Below are positions 55,370-64,000 of a DNA stretch of 64,000 nucleotides, piece by piece. Under the pieces are notes generated by a model, which was not told where the DNA came from, searched no databases, and saw nothing but the letters and a program-made list of their open reading frames with translations. Within the stretch, counting starts at the first letter, position 1, and each line of letters starts with the position of its first letter. Made by a program: the position numbers and the translations under genes. Origin of the DNA: Siphonodentalium dalli (Eukaryota > Mollusca > Scaphopoda > Gadilida > Siphonodentaliidae); NCBI GenBank assembly GCA_032622095.1, contig CP136065.1:118583195-118647194 (forward strand). The letters are read 5' to 3'.

Positions 55370-57184
55370 ATTATTGCGGGTAGTATAGCGCTGCAATACT
55401 TTGACCCATCTGCTGAAACTGTTCTCGAAGTTGATGCAAGTGAAAGAGGCCTTGGGGCTGCAATTATTCAAAATGGGAAACCTGTAGCATTCGCGAGCAA
55501 AGCTTTAACACCCACTCAATCAAACTACAGCAATTTAGAACGTGAATGTCTTGCTGTAATATATGGCATCCAGAGATTTCAACATTTGTTGTTTGGTAAA
55601 CATTTTAATACCATCACAGATCACAAACCATTGGAAGTTATTTTCCATAAGCCCATTCATACTGCACCACCAAGACTCCAACGGATGCTTATCAAGGTGC
55701 AGGGGTATGACTTTGATGTCAAATATCGCCCAGGCAAGGAAATGGCATTGGCTGACGCACTTTCCAGATTACCAAACATTAACAAAAGTCAGGCAGTCGA
55801 GCTGGACACACGAGTGGACGGTGTCTATTTGGATGTGATTGACGACATTCGTTTGGACATGATTAATTTCTCGCCCGACAAGCAAACTGACTTGCGAACA
55901 GAAACAATGCGAGATTCAAGTCTCAGTAGCTTGGCGGAAGTCATATTTACCGGATGGCCAGATTCGGTAAAAGATCTTCCCAAGGATTTGCGACAGTATT
56001 ACAGTTATCGTGATGAGCTTGCTGTGGAAAATGGTATAATATTCAAAGGGAGACAAGTGTTAATTCCGACATCAAGACACAGTGACATTTTAAAACAGTT
56101 ACATCAGAGTCACCAAGGAATTGAGAAAACAAGAAGGCTTGCAAGAGAAAGTGTTTATTGGAATAACATAAACAAGGACATTGAACTCTTGTGTAAAAAT
56201 TGTTCATATTGCCAAGAGTTACAACCCCAGCAACAAAATGAACCGCTAATCTCACACGAAAGGCCGAGTGCTCCGTGGATTAAATTAGGGACTGACCTGT
56301 TCGAGATAGATGGCAAAGATTTTCTGATCATCAGTGACTATTTTAGTCGTTATCCAGTTGTGAAAGAATTGCGATCAACCAGTTCTGATGCAGTTGTTCA
56401 AGTAACAAAGGAGGTACTAAGCTTACTGGGTGTTCCTCGCATCATAGTATCGGATAATGGTCCACAATATCTCACAAGATATAATGAGTTCTGTGATTCT
56501 TGGGGAATACAGCATGTCACAAGCAGTCCGAGATTCCCACAGTCAAATGGTTTTATTGAACGTCAGATTCGATACATCAAACCAATCATCAAAAAGTGTT
56601 TGAAATCTCGGAGCGATATAAATGCAGCACTGCTAAATGTTCGAGCAACGCCGCTCGACAACGTGATGCCGAGCCCTGCTGAGCTTATGTTTGGCAGACC
56701 GATTCCGACAGTGCTTCCCAGTCAGCGCACCGACCATTCTGGTGTGATATACAGGGATCATATTAAACAACAATGTGATAAACAGGAACAATATGCGAAC
56801 CAGAAATGTAAGAGTTTAGCACCTTTGCTACAAGGCCAGAAAGTGCGTGTTCTCGATAAGCAGCGCAGGGTGTGGTTCCCAGCGGAAATCATCCAGGAAC
56901 GCAGCAATCGTTCGTACGATATTGAAATGCCAAATGGCAGAGTGCTTACTCGAAACAGAGTACAAATCAGAGAGGATACGAGTTTGTGCGATGATTCTGG
57001 ACAGGAAACCGATGTTTCTCCAGTTATTCCTTCCAGTCACCACGAAACTGGCAGTTCGCAACCAGTTAAGCCACTTGTGTGTGAGACCCGTGACAAGTTA
57101 CCACCATTGCCAACTCCTGGAAATGATAACGATCATTATCACACAAGATCAGGGAGAAACGTAAAACGATACTCGGATGAGTGA
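55370..57184 (+). CDS. Ty3/gypsy RNase H and integrase, same frame after the stop
   Basis: 604 codons in the frame of the upstream part, with no start needed in the ancestral polyprotein. RNase H: LEVDASERGLG (first Asp), NLERECLA (Glu) and ITDHKPLE (Asp), then YRPGKEMALADALSR, the classic gypsy end of RNase H. Integrase: an HHCC-type zinc domain (LHQSHQG ... CKNCSYCQ, residues ~240-283), then the DDE core with GTDLF (~307), VSDNGPQY (~361) and NGFIERQ (~395); the second spacing is about 34 residues. The C-terminal part has KVRVLDKQRRVWFPAEI, an SH3-like module. No other stop or frameshift is visible, so the stop at 55367-55369 is the only lesion in pol and may be recent. It resembles the K02A2.6-like/Mag group (inference). 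Confidence 0.9.
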   Translation: MIAGSIALQYFDPSAETVLEVDASERGLGAAIIQNGKPVAFASKALTPTQSNYSNLERECLAVIYGIQRFQHLLFGKHFNTITDHKPLEVIFHKPIHTAPPRLQRMLIKVQGYDFDVKYRPGKEMALADALSRLPNINKSQAVELDTRVDGVYLDVIDDIRLDMINFSPDKQTDLRTETMRDSSLSSLAEVIFTGWPDSVKDLPKDLRQYYSYRDELAVENGIIFKGRQVLIPTSRHSDILKQLHQSHQGIEKTRRLARESVYWNNINKDIELLCKNCSYCQELQPQQQNEPLISHERPSAPWIKLGTDLFEIDGKDFLIISDYFSRYPVVKELRSTSSDAVVQVTKEVLSLLGVPRIIVSDNGPQYLTRYNEFCDSWGIQHVTSSPRFPQSNGFIERQIRYIKPIIKKCLKSRSDINAALLNVRATPLDNVMPSPAELMFGRPIPTVLPSQRTDHSGVIYRDHIKQQCDKQEQYANQKCKSLAPLLQGQKVRVLDKQRRVWFPAEIIQERSNRSYDIEMPNGRVLTRNRVQIREDTSLCDDSGQETDVSPVIPSSHHETGSSQPVKPLVCETRDKLPPLPTPGNDNDHYHTRSGRNVKRYSDE

Positions 57185-57349
57185 GCATAATCCAGATTGT
57201 GCTAATTTAATTTTAACTGTTTATGTTCAACAGCCTGTTTGTAAAATGAAAGTGTCAATGACACTGTAGCTCAACTTAGGTAGGGGAATAATTTAATGGT
57301 CGACAGTAAATGGAGGAATAGGAAAAGTGCTAATTGAAATGTCTAAGTA

Positions 57350-60300
57350 AGACTAGATGTACATGTCAATATCAACATTCATAACAGGTTTCATATTGAT
57401 CGGATCAGGGATGTGGTGATTATGGTGTGCCAAAGGATTTATTGATGCAAAGAGTAAATTCTAAAATGGCCACCGGCAGCCATGTTTTTTTCCGAATTAC
57501 CCCAAAATGACTTGTTCCCATCTACAGCCTTTACAAATCTCATAATGATCTGATCAAAGGTATGACCTGTAGCCTGTGCCAATGGATTTAGTCATGCAAA
57601 GAGTAAAATCCAAGATGGCTGCTGGCGGCCATGTTTTTCGGCTGAACGACCCCAAAGTGACTCGTTTCCCATCTACATGTCATTGTTAACATACATGACA
57701 AATTTCATGAAGTTCCGACCAAAGCTACGACCTGTAGCCCGCACCAAATGATTTATTCATGCAAAGAGTAAAATCCAATATGGCTGCTGGTGGACATGTT
57801 TTTTAGCCAAACGAACCCAAAATGACTCGTTCCCATCTACATGTTAATATTAACATCCATGATAAATATCATGATGATCAGACAAACAGTACGACCTGTA
57901 GCCCGTGCCAATGGATTGAATTTTGAAATCCAAGATGGCTGCCAGCGGCCATGTTTTTTGGCCGTATGACCCCAAAATGACTCGTTCCCATATACATGTC
58001 AATATCAATATTCATGACAAATTTCATAAAGGTCAGACCAAAGGTACGACCTGTAACCAGCGCCAAAGGATTTAGTCATTGAAAGAGTAAAATCCAAGAT
58101 GGCTGCTGGCGGCCATGTTTTTTGGCCGAACGACCCCAAAATCACTCGTTCCCATCTACATGTCATTGTTAACATCCATGACAAATTTCATGAAGTTCTG
58201 ACCAAAGCTACAACCTGTAGCCCGCGCCAAAGAATTTAGTCATGCAAAGAGTAAAATCCAAGATGGCTGCTGGCGGCCATGTTTTATGGCTGAACGACCC
58301 CAAAATCACTCGTTCCCATCTACATGTCAATATTAACCTCCATGACAAATTTCATGATGATCAGACGAACAGCACGACCTGTAGCCCGCGCCAATGGATT
58401 GAATTTTGAAATCCAAAATGGCCACCAGCGGCCATGTTTTTTGGCCGAATGACCCCAAAATGACTCGTTCCCATCTACATGTCAATGTCAACATTCATGA
58501 CAAAATTCATAAAGATCAGACCATAGGTACGACCTGTAGCCCGCGCCAAAGGATTTAGTCATGCAAAGAGTAAAATCCATGATGGCTGCTGGCGGCCATG
58601 TTTTTTGGTTTTTGGTCGAACAACCCCACAATCACTCGTTCCCATCTACATGTCATTGTTAACATCCATGACAAATTTCATGAAGTTCTGATCAAAACTA
58701 CGACCTGTAGCCTGCGCCAAAGGATTTAGTCATGCAAAGAGTAAAATCCAAGATGGCTGCCAGCGGCCATGTTTTTTTGGCCGTATGACCCCAAAATGAC
58801 TCGTTCCCATATACATGTCAATATTAATATTCATGACAAATTTCATAAAGGTCAGACCAAAGGTACGACCTGTAACCCGCGCCAAAGGATTTAGTCATGC
58901 AAAGAGTAAAATCCAAGATGGTTGCTGGCGGCCCATGTATTTTGGCCGAACGACCCCCAAAATCACTCGTTCCCATCTACATGTCATTGTTAACATCCAT
59001 GACAAATTTCATGAAGTTCTGACAAAAGCTACAATCTGTAGCCCGCGCCAAAGAATTTAGTCATGCAAAGAGTAAAATCCAAGATGGCTGCTGGCGGCCA
59101 TGTTTTTTGGCTGAACGACCCCAAAATCACTCGTTCCCATCTACATGTCAATATTAACATCCATGACAAATTTCATAATGATCAGACGAACAGTACGACC
59201 TGTAGCCCGCGCCAATGGATTGAATTTTGAAATCCAAAATGGCCACCAGCGGCCATGTTTTTTGGCCGAATGACCCCAAAATGACTCGTTCCCAACTACA
59301 TGCCAATGTCAACATTCATGACAAATTTCATAAAGATCAGACCAAAGGTACAACCTGTAGCCCGCGCCAAAGGATTTAGTCATGCAAAGAGTAAAATCCA
59401 AGATGGCTGCTGGCGGCCATGTTTTTTGGCCGAACAACCCCAAAATCACTCGTTCCCATCTACATGTCATTGTTAACATCCATGACAAATTTCATGAAGT
59501 TCCGATCAAAACTACGACCTGTAGCCTGCGCCAAATGATTTAGTCATGCAAAGAGTAAAATCCAAGATGGCTGCTGACGGCCATGTTTTTTGGCCGAACG
59601 ACCCCAAAATGACTCGTTCCCATCTACATGTCAATATTAACATCCATGACAAATTTCATTATGATCAAACGAACAGTACGACATGTAGCCCGCGCCAATG
59701 GATTGAATTTTGAAATCCAAGATGGCCACCAGCGGCCATGTTTTTTGGCCGAATGACCCCAAAATGACTCGTTCCCAACTACATGCCAATGTCAACATTC
59801 ATGACAAATTTCATAAAGATCAGACCAAAGGTACAACCTGTAGCCCGCGCCAAAGGATTTAGTCATGCAAAGAGTAAAATCCAAGATGGCTGCTGACGGC
59901 CATGTTTTTTTGGCCGAACGACCCCAAAATGACTCGTTCCCATCTACATGTCAATATTAACATCCATGACAAATTTCATTATGATCAAACGAACAGTACG
60001 ACATGTAGCCCGCGCCAATGGATTGAATTTTGAAATCCAAGATGGCCACCAGCGGCCATGTTTTTTGGCCGAATGACCCCAAAATGACTCGTTCCCATCT
60101 ACATGTCAATGTCAACATTCATGCAAAATTTCATAAAGATCAGACCAAAGCTACAACCTGTAGCCCGCGCCAAAGAATTTAGTCATGCAAAGAGTAAAAT
60201 CCAAGATGGCTGCTGGCGGCCATGTTTTTTGGTTTTTGGTCGAACAACCCCACAATCACTCGTTCCCATCTACATGTCATTGTTAACATCCATGACAAAT

Positions 60301-61480
60301 TTCATGAAGTTCTGATCAAAACTACGACCTGTAGCCTGCGCCAAAGGATTTAGTCATGCAAAGAGTAAAATCCAAGATGGCTGCCAGCGGCCATGTTTTT
60401 TGGCCGTATGACCCCAAAATGACTCGTTCCCATATACATGTCAATATTAATATTCATGACAAATTTCATAAAGGTCAGACCAAAGGTACGACCTGTAACC
60501 CGCGCCAAAGGATTTAGTCATGCAAAGAGTAAAATCCAAGATGGTTGCTGGCGGCCATGTATTTTGGCCGAACGACCCCAAAATCACTCGTTCCCATCTA
60601 CATGTCATTGTTAACATCCATGACAAATTTCATGAAGTTCTGACAAAAGCTACAACCTGTAGCCCGCGCCAAAGAATTTAGTCATGCAAAGAGTAAAATC
60701 CAAGATGGCTGCTGGCGGCCATGTTTTTTGGCTGAACGACCCCAAAATCACTCGTTCCCATCTACATGTCAATATTAACATCCGTGACAAATTTCATAAT
60801 GATCAGACGAACAGTACGACCTGTAGCCCGCGCCAATGGATTGAATTTTGAAATCCAAAATGGCCACCAGCGGCCATGTTTTTTGGCCGAATGACCCCAA
60901 AATGACTCGTTCCCAACTACATGCCAATGTCAACATTCATGACAAATTTCATAAAGATCAGACCAAAGGTACAACCTGTAGCCCGCGCCAAAGGATTTAG
61001 TCATGCAAAGAGTAAAATCCAAGATGGCTGCTGGCGGCCATGTTTTTTGGCCGAACAACCCCAAAATCACTCGTTCCCATCTACATGTCATTGTTAACAT
61101 CCATGACAAATTTCATGAAGTTCCGATCAAAACTACGACCTGTAGCCTGCGCCAAATGATTTAGTCATGCAAAGAGTAAAATCCAAGATGGCTGCTGACG
61201 GCCATGTTTTTTGGCCGAACGACCCCAAAATGACTCGTTCCCATCTACATGTCAATATTAACATCCATGACAAATTTCATTATGATCAAACGAACAGTAC
61301 GACATGTAGCCCGCGCCAATGGATTGAATTTTGAAATCCAAGATGGCCACCAGCGGCCATGTTTTTTGGCCGAATGACCCCAAAATGACTCGTTCCCATC
61401 TACATGTCAATGTCAACATTCATGCAAAATTTCATAAAGATCAGACCAAAGGTACGACCTGTAGCCCGCGCCAAAGGAAA
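57350..61480 (+). repeat. ~162-bp satellite array inside the retrotransposon (25 units)
   Basis: Counting GCGGCCATGTTTTTTGGCC and variants gives 25 units from 57481 to 61359, average spacing 161.6 bp. Each has ACCTGTAGCCCGCGCCAA, then either TTTAGTCATGCAAAGAGTAA or GATTGAATTTTGAAATCCA, then AAGATGGCTGCTGGCGGCC, GACCCCAAAATGACTCGTTC, CATCTACATGTCAATATTAA and CATGACAAATTTCATGATGA. The two linker versions define subtypes. A ten-unit block is duplicated (offset ~1,622 bp). Non-coding: frames in it are short and not conserved. It lies between integrase and the polypurine tract. Confidence 0.95.
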
Positions 61481-61547
61481 TTGTTGACGGACACACGGAC
61501 ACACGCACACACGGACACACGGACGACGGACGCCAAGCCATGGCAAT

Positions 61548-61578
61548 AGCTCAAACTTACAAAAGTAAGTTGAGCTAA
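61548..61578. repeat. Hairpin just before the polypurine tract
   Basis: TAGCTCAAACTTAC, loop AAAA, GTAAGTTGAGCTA: inverted repeat with one bulged base. It follows a GGACACACGGAC repeat and directly precedes the polypurine tract. Confidence 0.75.
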
Positions 61579-61586
61579 AAAGGGGA
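61577..61586 (+). promoter_or_regulatory. Polypurine tract (plus-strand primer)
   Basis: AAAAAGGGGA directly abuts the TG start of the 3' LTR, the expected place for plus-strand DNA priming. Confidence 0.85.
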
Positions 61587-61757
61587 TGTTGAATAACTAT
61601 AACTAACGTTCAGCAAAGGGTGCTGTTTGGAGGAACCAGTTATTATATTTTTATGTTACAATAAATCGACCGCGTGGTTAACGCCATTATATATATAAGC
61701 AACAATCATCTCTTCAACATCTCCACATATAACTAAGTCCTCCCTCATAATACAACA
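61587..61757 (+). repeat. 3' LTR (171 bp)
   Basis: Starts TGTTG and ends CAACA, a perfect 5-bp terminal inverted repeat, followed by GTGTT. It has a TATATATATAAGC patch near 61688. Unusually short. Its first 51 bp equal the 5' LTR remnant. Confidence 0.9.
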
Positions 61758-61762
61758 GTGTT
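61758..61762. other. Target-site duplication GTGTT, right
   Basis: Matches 52840-52844 and fixes the element's right boundary. Confidence 0.85.
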
Positions 61763-61990
61763 CCCGCCATTAAATCTTCAACAGTGGTCCAGTCATTGTT
61801 GATATATAAATATTGAAAGCAATTAAAGGTACGGTTGGCCTTGGCGGTGGGTATCCTGTGAAAATATTTCCACCCGTCAAAAACCGCCACAAACAGAAAG
61901 AACATCAAAATGTAGACAGACTTTGTCCCTATATAAATAAGAAATATCGCATAAACAGTATGTTATTCTCATATGTGTAACCATTGTTAT

Positions 61991-62785
61991 ATATTTACAT
62001 ACACCTGATATCTCTTCCGATTTCCCCATAGCGTTACGGAAGACACGCCCCCTTATTCAATGCGCTCATAAACCTATGAACGTAACGTGACGTCACTTCC
62101 AATGTCGTTCATAGGTTTATGAACACATTGGTCCCGGGGATTGTCGGACATTGCCGACTGCTTGAGTATCTATATAGTACGTCCGAATTTGGCAAGAAAT
62201 TTATTTTGGTCTATAATCAGTGTTGTTGCCCGGTGTTACTGAACGTTGATGTTCAAAAATCCCGTTACTTATCATTTCCTTACCGCTACAAAATTCCCCC
62301 AACCTCACAAATATATCATTATGGTAGAACGGCGGGTTGTCGATTTCATATACACAGCCGAAACTTAATTGTTAGTTTCAGTTATCATTCTTGAAATCAA
62401 CACGTCTACATTAGTTACTAGCTAAACAAGACAGTTTGTCATATGTGTATACTAAACTGTGAAATTGCGTTTTTTTTTCGTTCTTCAAGAACGGATTCTC
62501 AAAATGTTTGGTTTTCCAAAAAACGAGGATTCGCACTTTCTGAACTGAACTCCATGCGTTCATTTAAATAGATGAATAAATAGTGGGAAAGACAGACAAT
62601 CCTAGTTCATAATGAATTTAAGTATATAAATATAAATAATAAATGGCGGATTCAACGTGGTCATGGGTTTTGACCGCGATAAAAAATCAGCAAAATCCGC
62701 ATGAACCCCTTCGGGGTTCATGCAGTTTGCTGATTTTTTCTCGCGGTCAAAATCCCATGACCACATTGAAACCGCCGTTTATTTC
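61991..62785. mobile_element. Insertion inside the TTAA MITE copy 2
   Basis: Absent from copy 1 and bounded by TTAT on each side (61987-61990, 62786-62789), a likely 4-bp duplication. It contains a hairpin near 62068-62122 (TCATAAACCTATGAAC / GTTCATAGGTTTATGA) and a long palindrome at 62640-62779. No terminal inverted repeats were identified and no protein is recognised. Confidence 0.65.
62640..62779. repeat. ~66-bp-arm palindrome
   Basis: Left arm AAATGGCGGATTCAACGTGG ... GCATGAACCCC and right arm GGGGTTCATGC ... CCACATTGAAACCGCCGTTT are near-perfect complements around a TTC loop. The 78-codon frame crossing it is a by-product. Confidence 0.85.
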
Positions 62786-63123
62786 TTATGTAAACAAAAG
62801 CATAAAAAGTTACTTTTCTGGTGTTTGTTTATATTATGATGGTAAACATAAAGAGCGTTCTTTGTTGGTGAATTCCTGATATGGAACTAATAAAGAGCGT
62901 GTATGGCATTTGTGTGTGATTAGCCAGTAGCATTGTGCTGTCCTCTGTAACCCAATCAGGCTCTTGCTTAGGTAAAATATAGTAGGTATTTATGATAACA
63001 TGCTGTTTACGCGATGGTCATGGTATATATGAACGAAACTCTATGCGATTTAATGTTTTTCTGTTTATGGTGTTTGGAACAAATATGAATATTTTCGACA
63101 ATTAAGGCCGCACGTGCCTTTAA

Positions 63124-64000
63124 TGCGGTCATAATAGTTACATACTGCAATTATCAATCCAGCGAATTTGATGTGATTGATAGAACAAACCACTATTATC
63201 ATGATCGTATCGTTATTTGTTTAAAATACGTATCAATTGACATATACGCACCGTTCCCTCATTAAAATCAACACATTACGACCATTTAAGGCGACGTCCG
63301 CGAATTCGGGGAACTCCGCAAATAGACCTCCGCAAACAGGGACCTACTGCGAATTGTCACAACCGGAAAAAGGAAAAACCAATTATCTATTTATAAAAGC
63401 TCCACAGACACACGGCGCATTCGGCGACACACGGCGATCTAAAATTTCCCGACCAGTATACACCCGATGGGCGTGAATAATACAGTTGGTGACATTGATT
63501 AATAGGCGATAAAGGGATCGGAGCACAAGTTACAGAACTTATGGAAGCTCCTATCCTTTAATTGAACGGAAAATACTGATTCATTTCATTTGGGGCTCAA
63601 GATGAGTTGTGTAGACATATTGGTAAAAAGCTGAAGAAATTTCATCATTATCATTATTATTATTATTTTTTTTTTTATATATCTATATGTAGTATCAGTA
63701 AAATAATTCCAAAGGTAGGGGGGTGTAATTCTTAAAATGGAGCTCTGAGTCGGTTAAGTTTAGTTCAGTGTGGTTCACTGCCTATAGTCGTCACTAGAAA
63801 TAAAAATTGGCTTTAGTTGAGTTATTAAGTTTATAACAGTTGAATTTGACTGGCTATCTAACAAAGGATAAAAATGGAAAAACAATTAATCATTTAGTCA
63901 TCAGTAATCAGTTATTCTTATAAATATCCTTTGTGGCGTCCACTGTCAGTCGTATTGCATGGTGTCTAAGATTGTAACCGGATTGATATTCAGAGTGACA
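63124..64000. other. Unassigned right edge
   Basis: No gene or repeat family is recognised; a (TTA)n/poly-T patch lies at 63645-63680. The frame 63237-63476 (79 codons) has no motif. Confidence 0.35.

Larger units (their letters stand above)
52845..61757 (+). mobile_element. Ty3/gypsy LTR retrotransposon with satellite-bearing 3' region
   Basis: The element is 8,913 bp between two GTGTT duplications. Order: 51-bp 5' LTR remnant, gag, protease, RT, RNase H, integrase in one frame (52898-57184, one stop), a ~4.1-kb array of ~162-bp repeats, a (GACGGACACAC)-like stretch with a short hairpin, polypurine tract, and a 171-bp 3' LTR. Integrase after RNase H identifies Ty3/gypsy; no envelope-like frame exists, so it is a retrotransposon. 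It cannot transpose on its own because the 5' promoter half of the LTR and primer site are lost. The exact duplication shows the deletion did not touch the outer end. Confidence 0.9.
61823..63123. mobile_element. TTAA-flanked MITE, copy 2, interrupted
   Basis: TTAA at 61823-61826 and 63120-63123. The left part 61827-61986 and right part 62790-63119 match 19514-20006 in order (TACGGTTGGCCTTGGCGGTG; GTAAACAAAAGCATAAAAAG; GCCGCACGTGCCTTTAA). A 795-bp insertion separates them. No coding sequence. Confidence 0.85.

Noticed and set aside
57185-61586. An envelope or other third gene after integrase
   Set aside because: The region is a ~162-bp satellite with only short, unconserved frames; no signal peptide or transmembrane pattern.
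1-64000. tRNA, rRNA or other structured RNA genes
   Set aside because: No cloverleaf with convincing A/B boxes and no rRNA-like conserved block was found by eye; a covariance-model scan would be needed to exclude divergent ones.

Overview
The window is eukaryotic, repeat-dominated DNA, most like a marine invertebrate; the exact phylum cannot be fixed from sequence alone. The evidence is Helitron/Helentron-type elements with (GTCT)n blocks and tandem cores, several LINE fragments, a Ty3/gypsy element, palindromic MITEs, poly-G/poly-C runs, AT microsatellites and no bacterial gene organisation. I found no convincing host gene, tRNA or rRNA. All recognisable coding sequence belongs to mobile elements, or to one broken SGNH-hydrolase-like reading frame.

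Layout. 1-8790: a dimeric ~295-bp satellite interrupted by Helitron-like non-autonomous elements; at 2206-6457 seven of these lie head-to-tail with no spacer, preceded by one inverted copy (1223-2205). 9000-16000: a perfect 48-bp hairpin, tandem duplications, three mariner-like palindromes at an exact 175-bp period, the dimeric satellite inverted, and a ~185-bp satellite. 16000-24800: AT-rich DNA with two LINE remnants; the first (19168-21092) is split by a TTAA-flanked MITE. 24801-31627: a 792-bp dispersed repeat, then an intronless SGNH-like frame split by a 4.66-kb PIF/Harbinger-like element that carries a 3.2-kb Helentron-like element. 32219-42008: a 6.5-kb CACTA-like element with AGAACAC subterminal repeats, followed by two further TIR elements. 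42481-46728: a second copy of the 792-bp repeat, split by a 3.45-kb composite insertion. 48375-52417: two more LINE fragments of one family; one is flanked by 521-bp direct repeats that look like an extraordinarily long target-site duplication. 52845-61757: an 8.9-kb Ty3/gypsy element with a 5-bp target duplication, nearly complete gag-pol (one in-frame stop) and 4.1 kb of ~162-bp satellite between integrase and the 3' LTR. 61823-63123: a second TTAA MITE copy, itself interrupted.

The main story is nesting. At several places the inserted element can be removed in silico and the older sequence is restored (TTAA MITE in the LINE, PIF/Harbinger in the SGNH frame, Helitron in the satellite), so insertion order and mechanism are readable. 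The most unusual observations are the spacer-free Helitron concatemer, the 521-bp duplication around a 5'-truncated LINE, the satellite array carried inside an LTR retrotransposon, and a short core motif (about CGATNNNGAYGAAAYTTGG) shared by the Helitron core repeats and that retrotransposon satellite.
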